From Riptortus pedestris (lineage: Eukaryota > Arthropoda > Insecta > Hemiptera > Alydidae): a DNA stretch of 64,000 nt. The position numbers were made by a program, and so were the translations under genes. Shown here piece after piece: positions 1 to 11,060 of this stretch. How positions within the stretch are numbered: the first letter of the stretch is position 1; each line of letters opens with the position of its first letter. Where the stretch lies: positions 95,582,001 through 95,646,000 of the forward strand of contig CM032233.1 of assembly GCA_019009955.1 (NCBI GenBank). The letters run 5' to 3'. The notes under the pieces were generated by a model. The model had not been told where the DNA came from. It worked only from the letters and a program-made list of their open reading frames with translations, and searched no databases.

Positions 1-490
<490 letters not shown>

Positions 491-699
491 TTGCCCATTT
501 CTGTAATTCAATGCAAACAAAATTAACAAAACTCGTTGAGGAGTGCCTAATAATAGGGATAAAACATGCTTTAGCATGCAGTGCAGTGGTGCTGGCGGGG
601 TCTAGTGCACTTCACAGTGTTTCGATTAGCACAAGCACTGCGGACAAAATTCATGTTTCCAATTGTAGAGGACCAATAGTTTGGCTCTGTATCATTTTC

Positions 700-1090
700 G
701 ATTCACAATAACGGTGATGTTTTGAATTTTGGAATCCCTGTAAATGCCCTATTCCGGGTTCCATTTCAGCTATTAACGAATGTGTTGAATGAAACTGTTA
801 ATTATCGAGTATAGTGAAGATCAAATACATATTTTCAAGCCCAAAACGTAAAATCTTAATTGAAGACGTATTTATTTTCATGAATCTCACATAAAAAAGG
901 TCCATTCAAAACAATATTTCGTACTTACATATGCTTGTAAAACATTGGCTTATTGTTATCGTGCGACGTCTGAAAGTGAGGGTTTACTGAGGGCTAAAAA
1001 TTAAAAATCGAAATATCTCGCTTAATACTCCAGATAGAGAAAAGGTGTACATAGTGACAACAACAAAATATATATTCATATGTAAAGGCA
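700..1090 (+). repeat. Diverged family A-type repeat fragment
   Basis: Phrases shared with family A copies elsewhere appear here in diverged form: a 'TTTCAGCTATTAACGAA' segment near 765, then 'GGGTTTACTGAGGGCTAAAAA' near 980 and 'AAATATCTCGCTTAATA' near 1010. The order of the two blocks is swapped relative to complete copies, so this is probably two fragments. No gene is seen between the microsatellite and this repeat. Confidence 0.5.
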
Positions 1091-1208
1091 TAATACAACC
1101 AACAATCGTATATTGCTGATTTTTTTAACAGAATGTAAAGAAATTAATTGACATAATATTAGTACATTTGTTGCATAAACCAAAAATAAGTAATTTAAAT
1201 GATTTATA

Positions 1209-1362
1209 ATATTTAATAGGGGCTCATGTCATGTCAGATAAAGTGTTGGCCTTAATCTCACATGGTAAACCAAGTGTAATGAGTTCGATTACTTATTTAT
1301 TTAACTCATTAAATCAAATCCTTAGACCCACCCTTAATTAATAATAGTAATGATATTTAATA
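1209..1362 (+). mobile_element. tRNA-derived SINE copy with 10-bp TSD
   Basis: The body at 1219-1352 starts GGGGCTCATG, the same start as the better preserved SINE at 15716. It keeps the phrase 'CTTAATCTCACATGGTAAAC' and a box B-like 'GAGTTCGATTAC' near 1281. The 10-bp ATATTTAATA occurs immediately before (1209-1218) and after (1353-1362), as expected for a target-site duplication made by LINE machinery. The 3' part is shorter and more AT-rich than the copy at 15.7 kb, so it is diverged or truncated. Confidence 0.7.
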
Positions 1363-1936
1363 AAAATAAATATATAAATTTCATATTGCATATTTAATTT
1401 AAGTCGATAATATACTTGAATAATAAATGTTTTAAAAATACTTAAGAATTTAAAAAATGGCCATTTGTTATCATATGAACTGCTATACAAAAGAAGGAAG
1501 AAGTAGGAAAAGAAACTAAGCAGATTTCCTGCTCCCAAGAAAGATACAAAAATGACATTACCTGGACATTCAAAAGTCAATATTTCCTCTACTAATTACT
1601 CCAAATTATTAGACTTGAAAATTAAGCTTTACTGCATTCCAGTAGTTTTAAGAGTGGAGATTTATTGATGGCTGAAAATGAAAAACTACTAACTATTCTA
1701 TTTATATCCCTTCAAAAAGGTAAGTAAAAAGTTTCAATCGCATGAATCAAAAATGATATCTTTTCATTTCACAATGAAGAAATTGTACGTAATTATTGTA
1801 ATATTTAAAGTGATAAATGCCTTAGGCCATTCAAGGAGTAAGGAGGATTACTAAAATCGCTTTCACCTTTTTAAATTAAAAAGTTTTGTCTTATAATTTT
1901 ATTAGCCAATGTACCATTTTCTAAATAGCCCATCTA

Positions 1937-2549
1937 CCATTTAGTATTATAAACATAAAAAAGCTAAGATCTGTTCGCCAATTAAGAGTATCAAGCTCAG
2001 AATTCACCAAACTCCAATCACGAAACAAAACTTGCTCATTCAATGCTCAGGAACCTTGCACTTTTTGTAATCAGTTCATCCCTAATAGCCTGTCACATAT
2101 ACTTCTCTATTGTGAGAAGCTCATCAAAGACAGAAATAAATATCTACAAACACTTTCCTCAGCAGTCAGTGATGTGCATAAAATCGAAAAGATACTCAGT
2201 ATCGATAGCCTCGAAAAACTACACAAGATTTACTGCTTCATCACGTCAGCATGCAATACTCTGGAATCTATAAGTGCTGACGGACGACACTCCAGTTAAA
2301 TGTTATATTAAGAAGGAAAAGGGTTTATAGAATGCCTTTAGTTATCTTTTATATACTATATTTTACTATTTACACTATATTGTTTTTTTTGTTTTCTTTA
2401 TTGCCATATTATTGTTGATCTCAAGAACTTGGATTTAATTATTTATTTAAAAAGACAGAATTTTTATTTCTTTATTTGATTTGTACAAGATGTAAATCTT
2501 TAACAAAAAATATATATATTCTATTCTATTCTATTCCATTTAGTATTAT
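1937..2549 (+). mobile_element. 5'-truncated LINE with 14-bp TSD and TATTC tail
   Basis: A retrotransposon 3' end is bounded by the 14-bp direct repeat CCATTTAGTATTAT at 1937-1950 and 2536-2549. Between them lies an open frame followed by an AT-rich 3' UTR and a tail of TATTC/CTATT units at 2515-2535. A truncated 5' end, a simple-repeat 3' tail and a target-site duplication together are the signature of target-primed reverse transcription. The clade is not assigned. Confidence 0.85.
1961..2299 (+). pseudogene. C-terminal fragment of a LINE reverse-transcriptase polyprotein
   Basis: The frame is open from the LINE's 5' breakpoint to TAA at 2297-2299 (112 codons plus stop), without a sensible start codon, as expected for 5' truncation. 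It contains Cys-x2-Cys followed about a dozen residues later by His-Ile-Leu-Leu-Tyr-Cys, the zinc-binding-like motif common after the RT domain in non-LTR elements, then a charged helical tail. No RT catalytic motifs remain. The frame is undamaged, suggesting a fairly recent insertion or little time for decay. A 76-codon frame starting at 2043 in another register is a shadow. Confidence 0.7.
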
Positions 2550-2554
2550 TGCAC

Positions 2555-2795
2555 CTAATCCTTACTAAGACCAATTTAAGTATCTCAGGCTATAAATGGA
2601 TCTTAAGGTCCCAAACTAAGCAATCTTTATTATCTTTTTCCACCGGGAGACGTTTCACCCTCTTGTTTAAAATCATTCCTCCAAGTCAATATAACCATAA
2701 ATCTCCAAAAGAGGATAAAAAGAACTCATACAATAATCAGCCTTAAACCAAGTGATTGATTTGTCGTCAATATCTAATCTTTAACAGTCAAAGAC
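2555..2795 (-). mobile_element. Penelope-like element fragment
   Basis: On the minus strand this matches the arm at 20560-20745. Shared phrases are GAAACGTCT followed by AAAAAGATAATAAA, then ACCTTAAG. On the plus strand, 'CAATATCTAATCTTTAAC' near 2770 matches the left arm near 17728. It retains the GAAAC-GUC half of a hammerhead-like motif near 2650. It begins right after the LINE TSD at 2549, so the LINE may have landed at its edge. Assignment depends on the GIY-YIG-like fragment in the related arms. Confidence 0.55.
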
Positions 2796-3054
2796 CCGTG
2801 CCAAGGAACAGGAGCTTCCTAACCCAATTTTACCTCCTTACATTGCTATCTCCCAAGAACCTGAGAGAAATATTTTTGAAATGTTTTTAAAATGTTCACT
2901 ATTAAGTTAAATTAACGATAATATAACCCCTTGAATAATTTTAAACTGTGGAAATTATTTTTGCCATCCTTTATTCCGTTTCTTGATTACTATTTTTTTG
3001 TACAAAGTAAAGAATGTATTACAGTTTTCAGACTGCCGTTTTGACCCTCTTTGA
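2796..3054. other. Unassigned AT-rich sequence
   Basis: Nothing recognisable: no coding pattern, terminal repeats or simple repeat beyond short A/T runs. Confidence 0.6.
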
Positions 3055-3390
3055 ATACATTTGACTAGTTTTTGTGTGAGGTCTATACGTATCCTCGCAT
3101 AACTCAAAAACGACTAGCCTTGTTATGTTCAAATTTCATGTTTTGTACAGTTGTAACATCTAAGTGAGCATCTCCCTTTTTATCGAAATCGACTAAGGGG
3201 GAGGTTAGGGGAAGGAAAACTAAAATATATCAAATTTTTTTCTTATCTATAAGAGATACAGAAATATTGTAGGAACTTTTCTGCATTTCGAAAAAAACAT
3301 CTATAAATTGTGTCCTATGGCATTTTTTGATTCTATGCGTTGGATCAGAGGTATCGTAAATCACATCCAAATGAAACTATTCAAAAAGCA
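3055..3390 (+). repeat. Family B dispersed repeat
   Basis: This matches, in diverged form, 16411-16760 (minus), 48125-48570 (minus), 62880-63050 and 63390-63720. Landmarks are CATAACTCAAAAACGACTAG near 3099, TCGAAATCGACTAAGGGGGA near 3183, and a pair of complementary blocks around 'GATACAGAAATATTG' and 'CATTTTTTGATTC'. No coding capacity is evident. Family B shares its general plan (a C- or G-rich block flanked by a hairpin-forming module) with family A. Confidence 0.6.
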
Positions 3391-4473
3391 ATGTGATGTA
3401 AGAGGTAGTCAGGAGGTTTTTTTTTTTTTATTTTTAGCCCATATCCCATTGTTTGTTTTAATAGTCCATAGGTTTAGTCTTAATAATAGCATTCTTCTTA
3501 GTATTTATTTAAATAGTTTGTCTGTAAATTTATTTTGTCTTCAGTAGTTGAATTGAATACTCTGATAGGTTTAAAGGCATACGCCGAGAACCCTCCCCCT
3601 TGTCCCCCCAAAAAATGGGAAGGAGAAAAAAAAGAAGGAAAAGGGGGGGGGTTGAAATAAAAAATATAAAGTAAAAACAATTATATATAAATATATAAAA
3701 AAGTCGGCCTAGCGTGCATGTGTCTGCAATTTCCCATGGTCGGGAAAATCAAATACTGTCTCATAAGTATTGGGCATTGATGACCGCGATGTTTTTTTTT
3801 CCAAAATCCAACAAACAAGCAAACTAGTCATGTGGTGTACACCTCAGATTTTGTATTATGCACTTAAAACATTCTAAATGAAGTTACTTACATTTTCGGA
3901 ATATAATTACGACAAACCTGGATATTGGCCGAATTTTCCTATTTTTTGTTTTGTTTTACTTTAGACTAATCGTTATTACTTCCCCTGTGCTAGTTGTGTT
4001 GGGAAAGGAGGGCATTGGAAGTCTGTAAGTCGCGGGGGAGACTGCAGCCAAGCCTTATTTCGTTATTCATCCGTTCTTCAATAGCTTCAATTGGCCCCGT
4101 CTCTGCTTCCTTCGTTAGCCCCTGTATTCAAATCCCAGGCCCTATGTCCCATCTTCAAAGATTGATGATAACTTTTCTTTTCGATTCATCACCAAATTGC
4201 CGTTTTTTTTTCTCGCCATAACAAGAATTAGCCTCCTATTTTCTATCTCGAGCGCCCATTCGGCCAGCTTTGAGTGAAGTTCCCTAATAAACCTTCATCA
4301 CCCTCGGAAAAACAACTTTACGGAGCTATAATAGGGAACTTACGACGGGAAGAGAAGAGGACTGATGATTGGGGAATAATGCCATTCAACGAGGTAGGAA
4401 CACGTCATGAAACTGACCAACCAGAACGGAAAATCTCTGGCCAATCTTGTACTTAGATAACCCAGTCAACGGT
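3391..4473. other. Unassigned intergenic sequence
   Basis: No gene is supported. The short open frames (75 codons or fewer) lack domain resemblance. It includes a G-rich purine run at 3590-3650. Confidence 0.6.
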
Positions 4474-5259
4474 CACACAGGAAAATCACGCAGGGGCTGC
4501 GTAAACTAAGCAGATTTCCCGCGTGAAGTTTAGCAATAGATAAATCTACATACCGGTAACACAATACCACCGTGAATATTAAGTGAATAAATACAAACGA
4601 TAATAAGAAACCTCCCGACGGAAAGCACCTGAAATGCAAACAAACAGTTCTGCCTACTTCTTACCGGAAAGAAAAACAATTACTGTAATATATCTGAGTA
4701 TACCTTATTAATTCTATTGAAAACTATTTACTATATCTAGTACTGTAATTTATAACGAATCAGAAAATTTTTATCTCACTCAATCAAATTTAAGTAGTCC
4801 AAAAACTTAAGAAGGGGGGGGGGGTCACCAGAACATAGTTGCGTGTATCTCGTATAATAAATATCTCTTGAAAACAATTTTCGGTATTTAAGCTTCGAAT
4901 GATGTGGTTTATTACATAATCGAGTATTGTTTATGTAACATGAGTAGAAGCGGGGGTTTGCTAAAGGCTGAAAACTGAAAAATGCAAAACTCTGGGTTAA
5001 TATTCAAGATAGAGAATAAATGTATGTGACAATATTTATAGTACATTTAATTTTCTATAAGATTGATTCTATACATGTTTCGATAGGACGTATAGTAACG
5101 GAGAAATTTCGAATTTTCAAAATTCTCCACCTCTAAACCCCCCTTCCCCCTGATCCGATTTCAGCCTTAACGAGCTTGATCTTTGTTTTTACATGAAACG
5201 ACTAAATATCGAGTTTGGTAACGATTAAACAATAATTGCGACCACTACAGAGGTAGCAG

Positions 5260-5314
<55 letters not shown>

Positions 5315-5553
5315 CAGTTTTGAACGGACCTCGTTTCCGTTATCTCCTAGGTAGGATCGATGAACATTTGAAGAAAAATTTTGAAAATTGCGCCATGAGT
5401 ACGACCTCAATAATGTCAATAAAATGCCTAGACATGTTTCATTATTTACTTTTATAGAAATAATTTCACAGAAATGATTACAGTAAATATAAGGTAAGGT
5501 AGTGTAAGTTTTGGGTATCAATCTTCATCACCTCAATAGCAAATTTCCCTTAA
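4474..5553 (+). mobile_element. Family A element, near complete (A1)
   Basis: The left end has CACGCAGGGGCTGCGTAAAC (6-bp-stem hairpin), then AAGCAGATTTCCCGCGTG at 4505-4522. The body holds a 12-base G run near 4814, the module beginning GGGTTTGCTAAAGGCTGAAA, the block of C runs near 5140, a (TA)n core at 5262-5310 and the right block 'GGTAGGATCGATGAACATTT'. The right terminus is interrupted: CCTCAATA at 5401 resumes as CCTCAATAGCAAATTTCCCT at 5529, with about 120 bp intervening. Non-autonomous; no protein is encoded with confidence. Confidence 0.8.
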
Positions 5554-5554
5554 C

Positions 5555-5860
5555 ATGTCATTAACACACTCATACTTAATAACAAAGACTGACAGACCTA
5601 CTTGTTCAACTTGTAACATTCACTTGACGATAAGACATATACTGACAGTATGACAAAAACGAAAACACCAGGACTTCTCCTGCAACTTACAAGAACTTTT
5701 GACGAAAGGCAGCCCATACATTAACAACATATCCTCATACCTACACAAAATTCAAACACGCACTCACATTATGTGGTATCACAATCCATTTTGTATACTA
5801 AGTTTTGACTTATCCCAATGTATTTGACTATTTGTATATATTTAGCCTTTATGGCATTTA
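5555..5860 (+). mobile_element. LINE 3' fragment, RNase H-type family (copy 1)
   Basis: Matches positions 6248-6480 of the neighbouring LINE: 'ACACACTCATACTTAAT', 'GACGATAAGACATATACTG' and 'AACAACATATCCTCATA'. It begins within the coding part downstream of RNase H (the Cys-rich tail) and is damaged by a stop. It abuts the right end of family A copy A1 with no gap, so one probably inserted at the edge of the other. Confidence 0.7.
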
Positions 5861-5879
5861 AAAAATACACTTTTTTCTT

Positions 5880-6935
5880 CTTTTAAAATTTATATTTATT
5901 TACACAAATCACCAAATAGCCCAAAAGATAAATCACGAGAAAAACACACTACACTTTATTGGTTGCCAGGACACGAAAGCTTTGGACTGAATGAGACTGC
6001 GGACTCAGAGGCCAAAAAAACAGCTGAAAAACCTGAATATGATCAAATAGATGTATTACATGAAGATTTTTCAAGACAAACAAAACACCTCACCTTAGAT
6101 GCATGGCAAACCGACTGGACTAGCACAAGCACTGACAAGAAACTACGAACTATTAAGAACACTATTTGCATGTAGTCATCACGTTTCAGAAACTCTTGGA
6201 GAGAAGAAGTAGTTCTCTCAAGACTTAGAATCGGCCACACAAAATTAACACACTCATACTTAATGACAAAGACTGACAGACCTACTTGCTCAACGTGTAA
6301 CATTCTCTTGACGATAAGACATATCCTGGCAGAATGCAGACTTTGATGATGATACTGACAGAAGAAAATGACTTCCTCTGAAAACATCTGGACTTCCCTT
6401 ACGACTTACAACAACTTTCGATGGAAGGCAGCCCATACATTAACAACATATTCTCATATCTACACAAAATTCAAATATACGACAAAATTTAACATGCAAA
6501 ATAAGTCTGTGGTGTGCAACAAAATTTCAAATTATATCCATTAATTGTATTAGATGCTTTTGTACACATGTTATATGTTTACCCTGAAGGAGGAAATTAC
6601 GACAATCATTAGCAAAAGTACCATTCAGCCATCCATTTGCTATTGATCATCCACTATGTTCACACCAATGTATATATATTTATATATTTATTTATTTATT
6701 TATTTTATTTTTATTTATGTTCACTTATAATATGTTTATCTATTTCACGTTTGTTATTTGTCATTGCTTTTTGGTATTTGTTATTGTTACTTGTTGTTAA
6801 GGTATTTGTTATTGTTACTTGTTGTTATCTCTTATCTATTTTACTTTTGTTATTTAACTTTGTACAATTTCTGACTTTTGAAAGGGCAAATCACCTTTGA
6901 TGTGATGTCCATAAATAAATAAATAAATTTAAAAA
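5880..6935 (+). mobile_element. LINE 3' end, RNase H-type family (copy 2)
   Basis: This 5'-truncated non-LTR retrotransposon carries a C-terminal RNase H fragment (5929-6175), a frame-shifted Cys-rich tail (6180-6345), a long 3' UTR and a final (ATAA)n/poly-A tail at 6913-6938. The 3' UTR phrase 'AAGGAGGAAATTACG' to 'TGTGATGTCCATAAATAAAT' recurs at 31815-32035, 32885-33045 (minus), 34180-34265 and 27875-27947, so this is an amplified family. Confidence 0.8.
5929..6345 (+). pseudogene. LINE RNase H C-terminal fragment
   Basis: The frame reads Leu-Tyr-Trp-Leu-Pro-Gly-His-Glu-Ser, then Asn-Glu-Thr-Ala-Asp. This is the 'W-x-P-G-H ... G-N-E-x-A-D' signature of the last RNase H segment in LINEs of the I/R1/LOA-like groups, including the conserved His and final Asp. 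It runs to a stop at 6173. In a shifted frame the sequence continues with Arg-Ile-Gly-His-Thr and a Cys-x2-Cys ... His ... Cys motif, the usual zinc-knuckle-like tail. The upstream RT is missing. Dead copy. Confidence 0.75.
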
Positions 6936-8262
6936 AAAATCGAATTTTCCTTAAGGGAAATCTGCTAAAAGAAAAAATGTAACAAGATCCTAAGATGGGA
7001 AAAATACTAAATAAAAAAAAACAACAGATCATCTGGTGTTTATCTAGAGGGGCTCAATTCTATTTAAACATATATTTCACAAAATGCCTCTTGCTCACGT
7101 GTCGAACTAACTTTTCTAACTTACTGACTCCTCTTTTATCACCCTCCTTTACTGCTTAACGCTATGCAAGTTCTAAGGATGAACATACAACATAGGGCAT
7201 TTAACGAAGGCACTTTGCTCTCCAAATTCTTAAATGAATTTGACTAATTCGCTTAGAATATGATATTCTCAGAGTTTATGTGATCTCCATTTTTGTCGTT
7301 ATTATTAACTCGCAATAAATATTTTACTTTTTTTTATTTTTGTTTTTAGTAATCCTATTATTTAATTTATTGATTTTTATATTCTCTTTAATTTAATTCT
7401 TTATTTTAACTATTCTAGATTATATTTCATCCAACCCTCCTCCTTTAATCCTATGTTAAGAATGTATAAAGAAATATAAGAATAGGAAGGGACTCAATAT
7501 GAGGTATGGAGTGCCACAGTGCGGTAACTAGAGCAAATAAACTGCCCTTTTCCAGGGTTAATGGAGAAGGGGGGGGGGAGGTTAAAGAAAAAAATAAAAT
7601 GCAAGAAAATAGATCTGTATATAAGATCTAACTGGCAAAGAGACATATTTAGCAGAACATAATCCATTTTTGTTCAATGTATAGGAAACAATATAAGGCG
7701 AATTAAAAATATTGCACAGCCTGACACTTCTCTCAGACTTTGCTTTTGTAGAAAGTGTGGAAGACTGTAGCCTGAAAGCTAATGGAGTTTATATAAGAGT
7801 TCACTTATTAAGTATTGATAGAATCTAATGAAGAACATTTTTCGTTGGGTAAATGCCGGCCATGTGCCGGGGGGAGGTGGAACATGGCTCCTTGTAACCA
7901 TTAAATATGTGGAAGAACTGAACACTCCTTTATTTTAGAGCTGGCTCTTTCATATTTGATTTCCGTTTCTTCCGTTCCACTGCCCACTTCATAAAGGATT
8001 CATACCCTCTTTAATTTTACCACATCCACACTGAGAGCAGCCCCAATATGAAACTGGGGAGAGAATACGATTTCCTACGTTTACTGTTAAGTATGCAAGA
8101 GCCTAACGAAAACCTAATGCAGGGGTGTGATTTACCTTTCTTGCCCTTATGGGAATAGGGATTTCGCTTAATTAATAAAATCGTCCAATTAGCAGGGTTT
8201 GCACATTTATGGCTAGTTTCTAATAGTTCACTACTCAGATATATCTTTTTAAAAACCATTTA
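6936..8262. other. Unassigned AT-rich sequence
   Basis: No gene. There is a 10-base G run near 7570. Short open frames resemble nothing I recognise. Confidence 0.6.
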
Positions 8263-8264
8263 TA

Positions 8265-8877
8265 CAGGGTGGTCTACGGGAAGCGGACGGTTTTAAAATA
8301 GTAATAACTCTGTTAGTTTTGAAGACAGACACAAGCTGAATTTATGCCATTTTTAAAAAATGCATTACTTTATTTTTTTTTAAAATAACATTATTTAAAT
8401 GGCGGCCATAACCAAGTCCTTATGTAGGATACGTTTTGTTGTGGTCTTACTCAGCCCAAGTTCAGTTGCTGTTATCAAGCAGAACGGCCGGGACTGCGCA
8501 GAATCGCCTTTCTCACTCTCTCCACGTTTTGTGGCGTGCGTGCCAACCGAGCAGGGCCAGGTGGCTTTGTTTTCATAACAGAACCCGTGGATCTAAATGA
8601 ATTCACCCACCTTAGAATGGTATTCCTACTAGGTATTTCACCATGGCGTCTGATATGAAAATAACGCCTGAAACATCGTTGAGTTTCAACTACTGATTCA
8701 CCATTTTTTATAAATGTGTCGTATGCAAACACGCGATGATCTTTCGTCCACAGCGGCATAATGGCGACTGAATGGCAGGCGGTGGGGAGTCGAGTGACCT
8801 TGACGCCGCGTTTCCCCCTCCACCAGCCGCCAAGTACTGTGCGATTCAAAACCCTCCGTTTCCCGTGGACCACCCTG
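8265..8877 (-). mobile_element. Short Tc1/mariner-type DNA transposon with DUF4817 remnant
   Basis: Terminal inverted repeats of about 32 bp begin CAGGGTGGTCTACGGGAAGC on the left. On the right the reverse complement reads CAGGGTGGTCCACGGGAAAC. Both are flanked by TA (8263-8264 and 8878-8879), the target used by the Tc1/mariner superfamily. At 613 bp it is far shorter than an autonomous element. The minus strand keeps only the N-terminal part of a transposase, so this is an internally deleted derivative that would need transposase in trans. Confidence 0.9.
8475..8759 (-). pseudogene. Truncated transposase, DUF4817 helix-turn-helix domain
   Basis: Reading from the ATG at 8759-8757, about 94 residues match the family pattern of insect DUF4817 transposases: an N-terminal region with Phe-Ala-Tyr and Lys-Asn-Gly-Glu-Ser-Val-Val-Glu-Thr-Gln-Arg-x-Phe-Arg, then Ile-Pro-Ser-Arg-Asn-Thr-Ile-Leu-Arg-Trp-Val, a Pro-Pro-Gly linker, and Arg-Thr-Pro-Gln-Asn-Val-Glu-Arg-Val-Arg. 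This is the DNA-binding part. The DDE/D catalytic domain is entirely absent, removed by the internal deletion. Upstream in-frame codons run into the terminal repeat and are not the natural start. Confidence 0.85.
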
Positions 8878-8879
8878 TA

Positions 8880-9559
8880 GTATGACTAATTAAAAGACTA
8901 GTTTGATTTAGATTTTGTAATTCATTCCACTCAACAGATCTTATGTTCAGATGATTCACCAATGACCCAACAACACTAATCGAATTTCACTTGTAAGCAA
9001 CGAGCCAGAAATTATAGAAACACTATTGCTCTTTCATTTACTTTATTATAGCTCTACATATTCCGCGTTCTTTTCTTCAACGCCTCATCAGGAGTTACTA
9101 CTTAAAACGTAGTCAGCTCAACGCCTAGACATTTTTTCTTGAGGATGTTAAAATAAGATTGTTATACTAGCATAAACATATTTATTAATATCTAGGGTAG
9201 ATAAAATAACTCCAATTGAAGAAGGTACATTTGTCTAAGGATGTTCTTCGCAACATATTCGAATATTATTTTTCATCGGGCATAGTTACTCTAAAACTAT
9301 ATATACAAAGTTTAAAATATATTTTTAAACTCCTTGGTTTAACGGCTCTTTCTTTCAATGTAGCACCTACTAGTTAAGGTCTTACCCAAAGCACTTTTTC
9401 AAAGACTCGAGTTATTTGAACATTTATATAATCTTTTTGATAGATCATTGATCTAAATGATTGAGTAGAAGTATTATAACCAGCCGGGCGGAATGGCTTC
9501 TTGAGAATGCTTGAAAACATTGGGAAGATGCTGGAACTTAATGTGTCATCGGATATAAT
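8880..9559. other. Unassigned sequence with a short dispersed repeat
   Basis: No gene. The stretch 9228-9300 ('TTTGTCTAAGGATG' followed by 'CATATTCGAATATTA') recurs in direct orientation at 10986-11060, either side of the LINE fragment at 9.6-10.5 kb. Confidence 0.5.
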
Positions 9560-10480
9560 GGCCGAGAATATCGTATTTTAGAAAAGGTTTAGGGTGAACC
9601 TATATGGACTCTGCCAAATGGTATGAATGTTTACATGGACGGCTCCAAGGCGTAAGAGCTGACCAAGGCAGGAGTGTGCAAGATTGGCGGAAATAGCCTA
9701 AACGAATGGATTGCCTTGGGACCCACTCCAAAAGTCTTTCAAGCCGAAATCTTTGCCATTTTGGTGGCAGCCCATCAATTAGCTGAGCTTAGTGTGATGG
9801 GAAGAGTCATTAATATTCTAACTGACAGCCAGGCAGCTTATACGGTACTGGCAAGACCAGAAATAAGTTACAGGATTGTAGGGGTGGTTAGGGGTAGATG
9901 AATGTGCTACGAGGCTGGAGCAGTTAGCAAGACCAAACAAAAATGTGACAATATACTAGATACCAGGACTCCAGAGAATACGAGGAAATGCAAGTGTAGG
10001 CAAATTGGCCAGGAGAGGGTCAAGAGTAACCCCCATTAGAACAGTACCCTTTATCGGAGCATCTTCAAATTTCAGGACAGGAAGAATTTAAAAAAGTATG
10101 GGGAAGACCCAATGTTTTAACGAAGGCTCTTATGGGGTTTGAGGAGAGCAGAAACAAGGAAATTTACCTCCGACAACATAGGAAGAAACTTAGAGATGTG
10201 GTGGGAGTGATGTCGGGGCACTGGAAGATGAATGTTCAACATCAAAATTGGTGAAACTCCAATATGTAGATAAGAGGAGGAGAATCCTAAGCACATTGTG
10301 CTTGAGTGTAGGATGCTGGAGGATTTAAGGTTCAGGATGCTAAGTCAATTAAAAAAAGCCACGTGTAAGAAGTGCATTGACTTTATAAGGAAAATTAGGC
10401 CATTCTAATGAAAATTTTAGGCCTGCACAATAGGACCTCAAGATCACAGTGTCCTCCCTGACAGGCAGGGGGAGGGAGCC
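9560..10480 (+). mobile_element. LINE fragment with RNase H domain (R1/I-like)
   Basis: This non-LTR retrotransposon 3' portion carries a recognisable RNase H (9620-10010) and a decayed Cys/His tail (10190-10350). The tail reads, across frames, Gly-His-Trp ... His-Ile-Val-Leu-Glu-Cys-Arg, then Leu-Glu-Asp-Leu-Arg. It ends near 'CACAATAGGACCTCAAGATC' at 10424, a typical R1/I-group 3' UTR style. The sequence is unlike the RNase H element at 5.9 kb, so this is a separate family. Several frameshifts and stops make it dead. Confidence 0.75.
9623..10010 (+). pseudogene. LINE RNase H domain, degenerate
   Basis: In one frame: Val-Tyr-Met-Asp-Gly-Ser-Lys (first catalytic Asp), a stop just after it, then Phe-Gln-Ala-Glu-Ile-Phe-Ala-Ile (catalytic Glu) and Leu-Thr-Asp-Ser-Gln-Ala-Ala (second Asp). 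A frameshift near 9890 leads to Ile-Pro-Gly-Leu-Gln-x2-Arg-Gly-Asn. Here the normally conserved His after Pro-Gly is replaced, and the usual Glu-x-Ala-Asp is lost. The order and spacing fit the LINE-encoded RNase H fold. Non-functional. Confidence 0.75.
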
Positions 10481-10489
10481 ATAGCATAT

Positions 10490-10985
10490 CTATCTATTAT
10501 AACCATAAACTAATTTATATTTAGAATATCTACAAGTTTGTCTCGTATACCACCTCATATTATATTTAACAAATATAATAAAGAACTTATAAAGTTTATC
10601 AAAAGTATAGATATAGATGTAGCAAAAATACATTAGTATGTAAAGTGATTGTGAGGAATGGGAATCATAATTCAATATATTTACCTTAAATAGACTCGCA
10701 AATTAAACATCCGTTGAGTTTAACTTTAATTGATATGTTTTTTGTTCTTGTTTTGTTTATTTACTTTTCCATTTATTAATTTTATTTGTAATTATCTTAC
10801 TTATTTTAATATTTTATTTTATTATTATTTCTTTTATATAATATTTGATTATATAGTTGATTAAATTATTTATATTGTAAAATAAAAATGTATTTAAACA
10901 TAATCATACATGTAATATGGCATGTGGCAATGGAACATGTATTCAAGTAAATACCTCCTCATAGGACTATGAGGAGAAAAAAAAA
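10490..10985 (+). repeat. AT-rich dispersed repeat F (copy 1)
   Basis: Much of 10625-10925 matches 51125-51480 in opposite orientation: 'ATTCAATATATTTACC', 'CATCCGTTGAGTTTAA' and 'TAATCATACATGTAATATG'. About 75% A/T with no coding. At 51.2 kb the copy is interrupted by a (TA)n tract. Class unknown. Confidence 0.55.
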
Positions 10986-11060
10986 AGTTTGTCTCGGGAT
11001 GATCATCAAAACATATTCAAATATTATATTTCATCAGTCATAGTCACCCCAGTTGTCAGC

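Noticed and set aside
6637..6900. 87-codon hydrophobic frame resembling a membrane protein
   Set aside because: It lies in the T-rich 3' UTR of the LINE at 5880-6935; hydrophobicity comes from TTA/TTT/GTT-rich composition.
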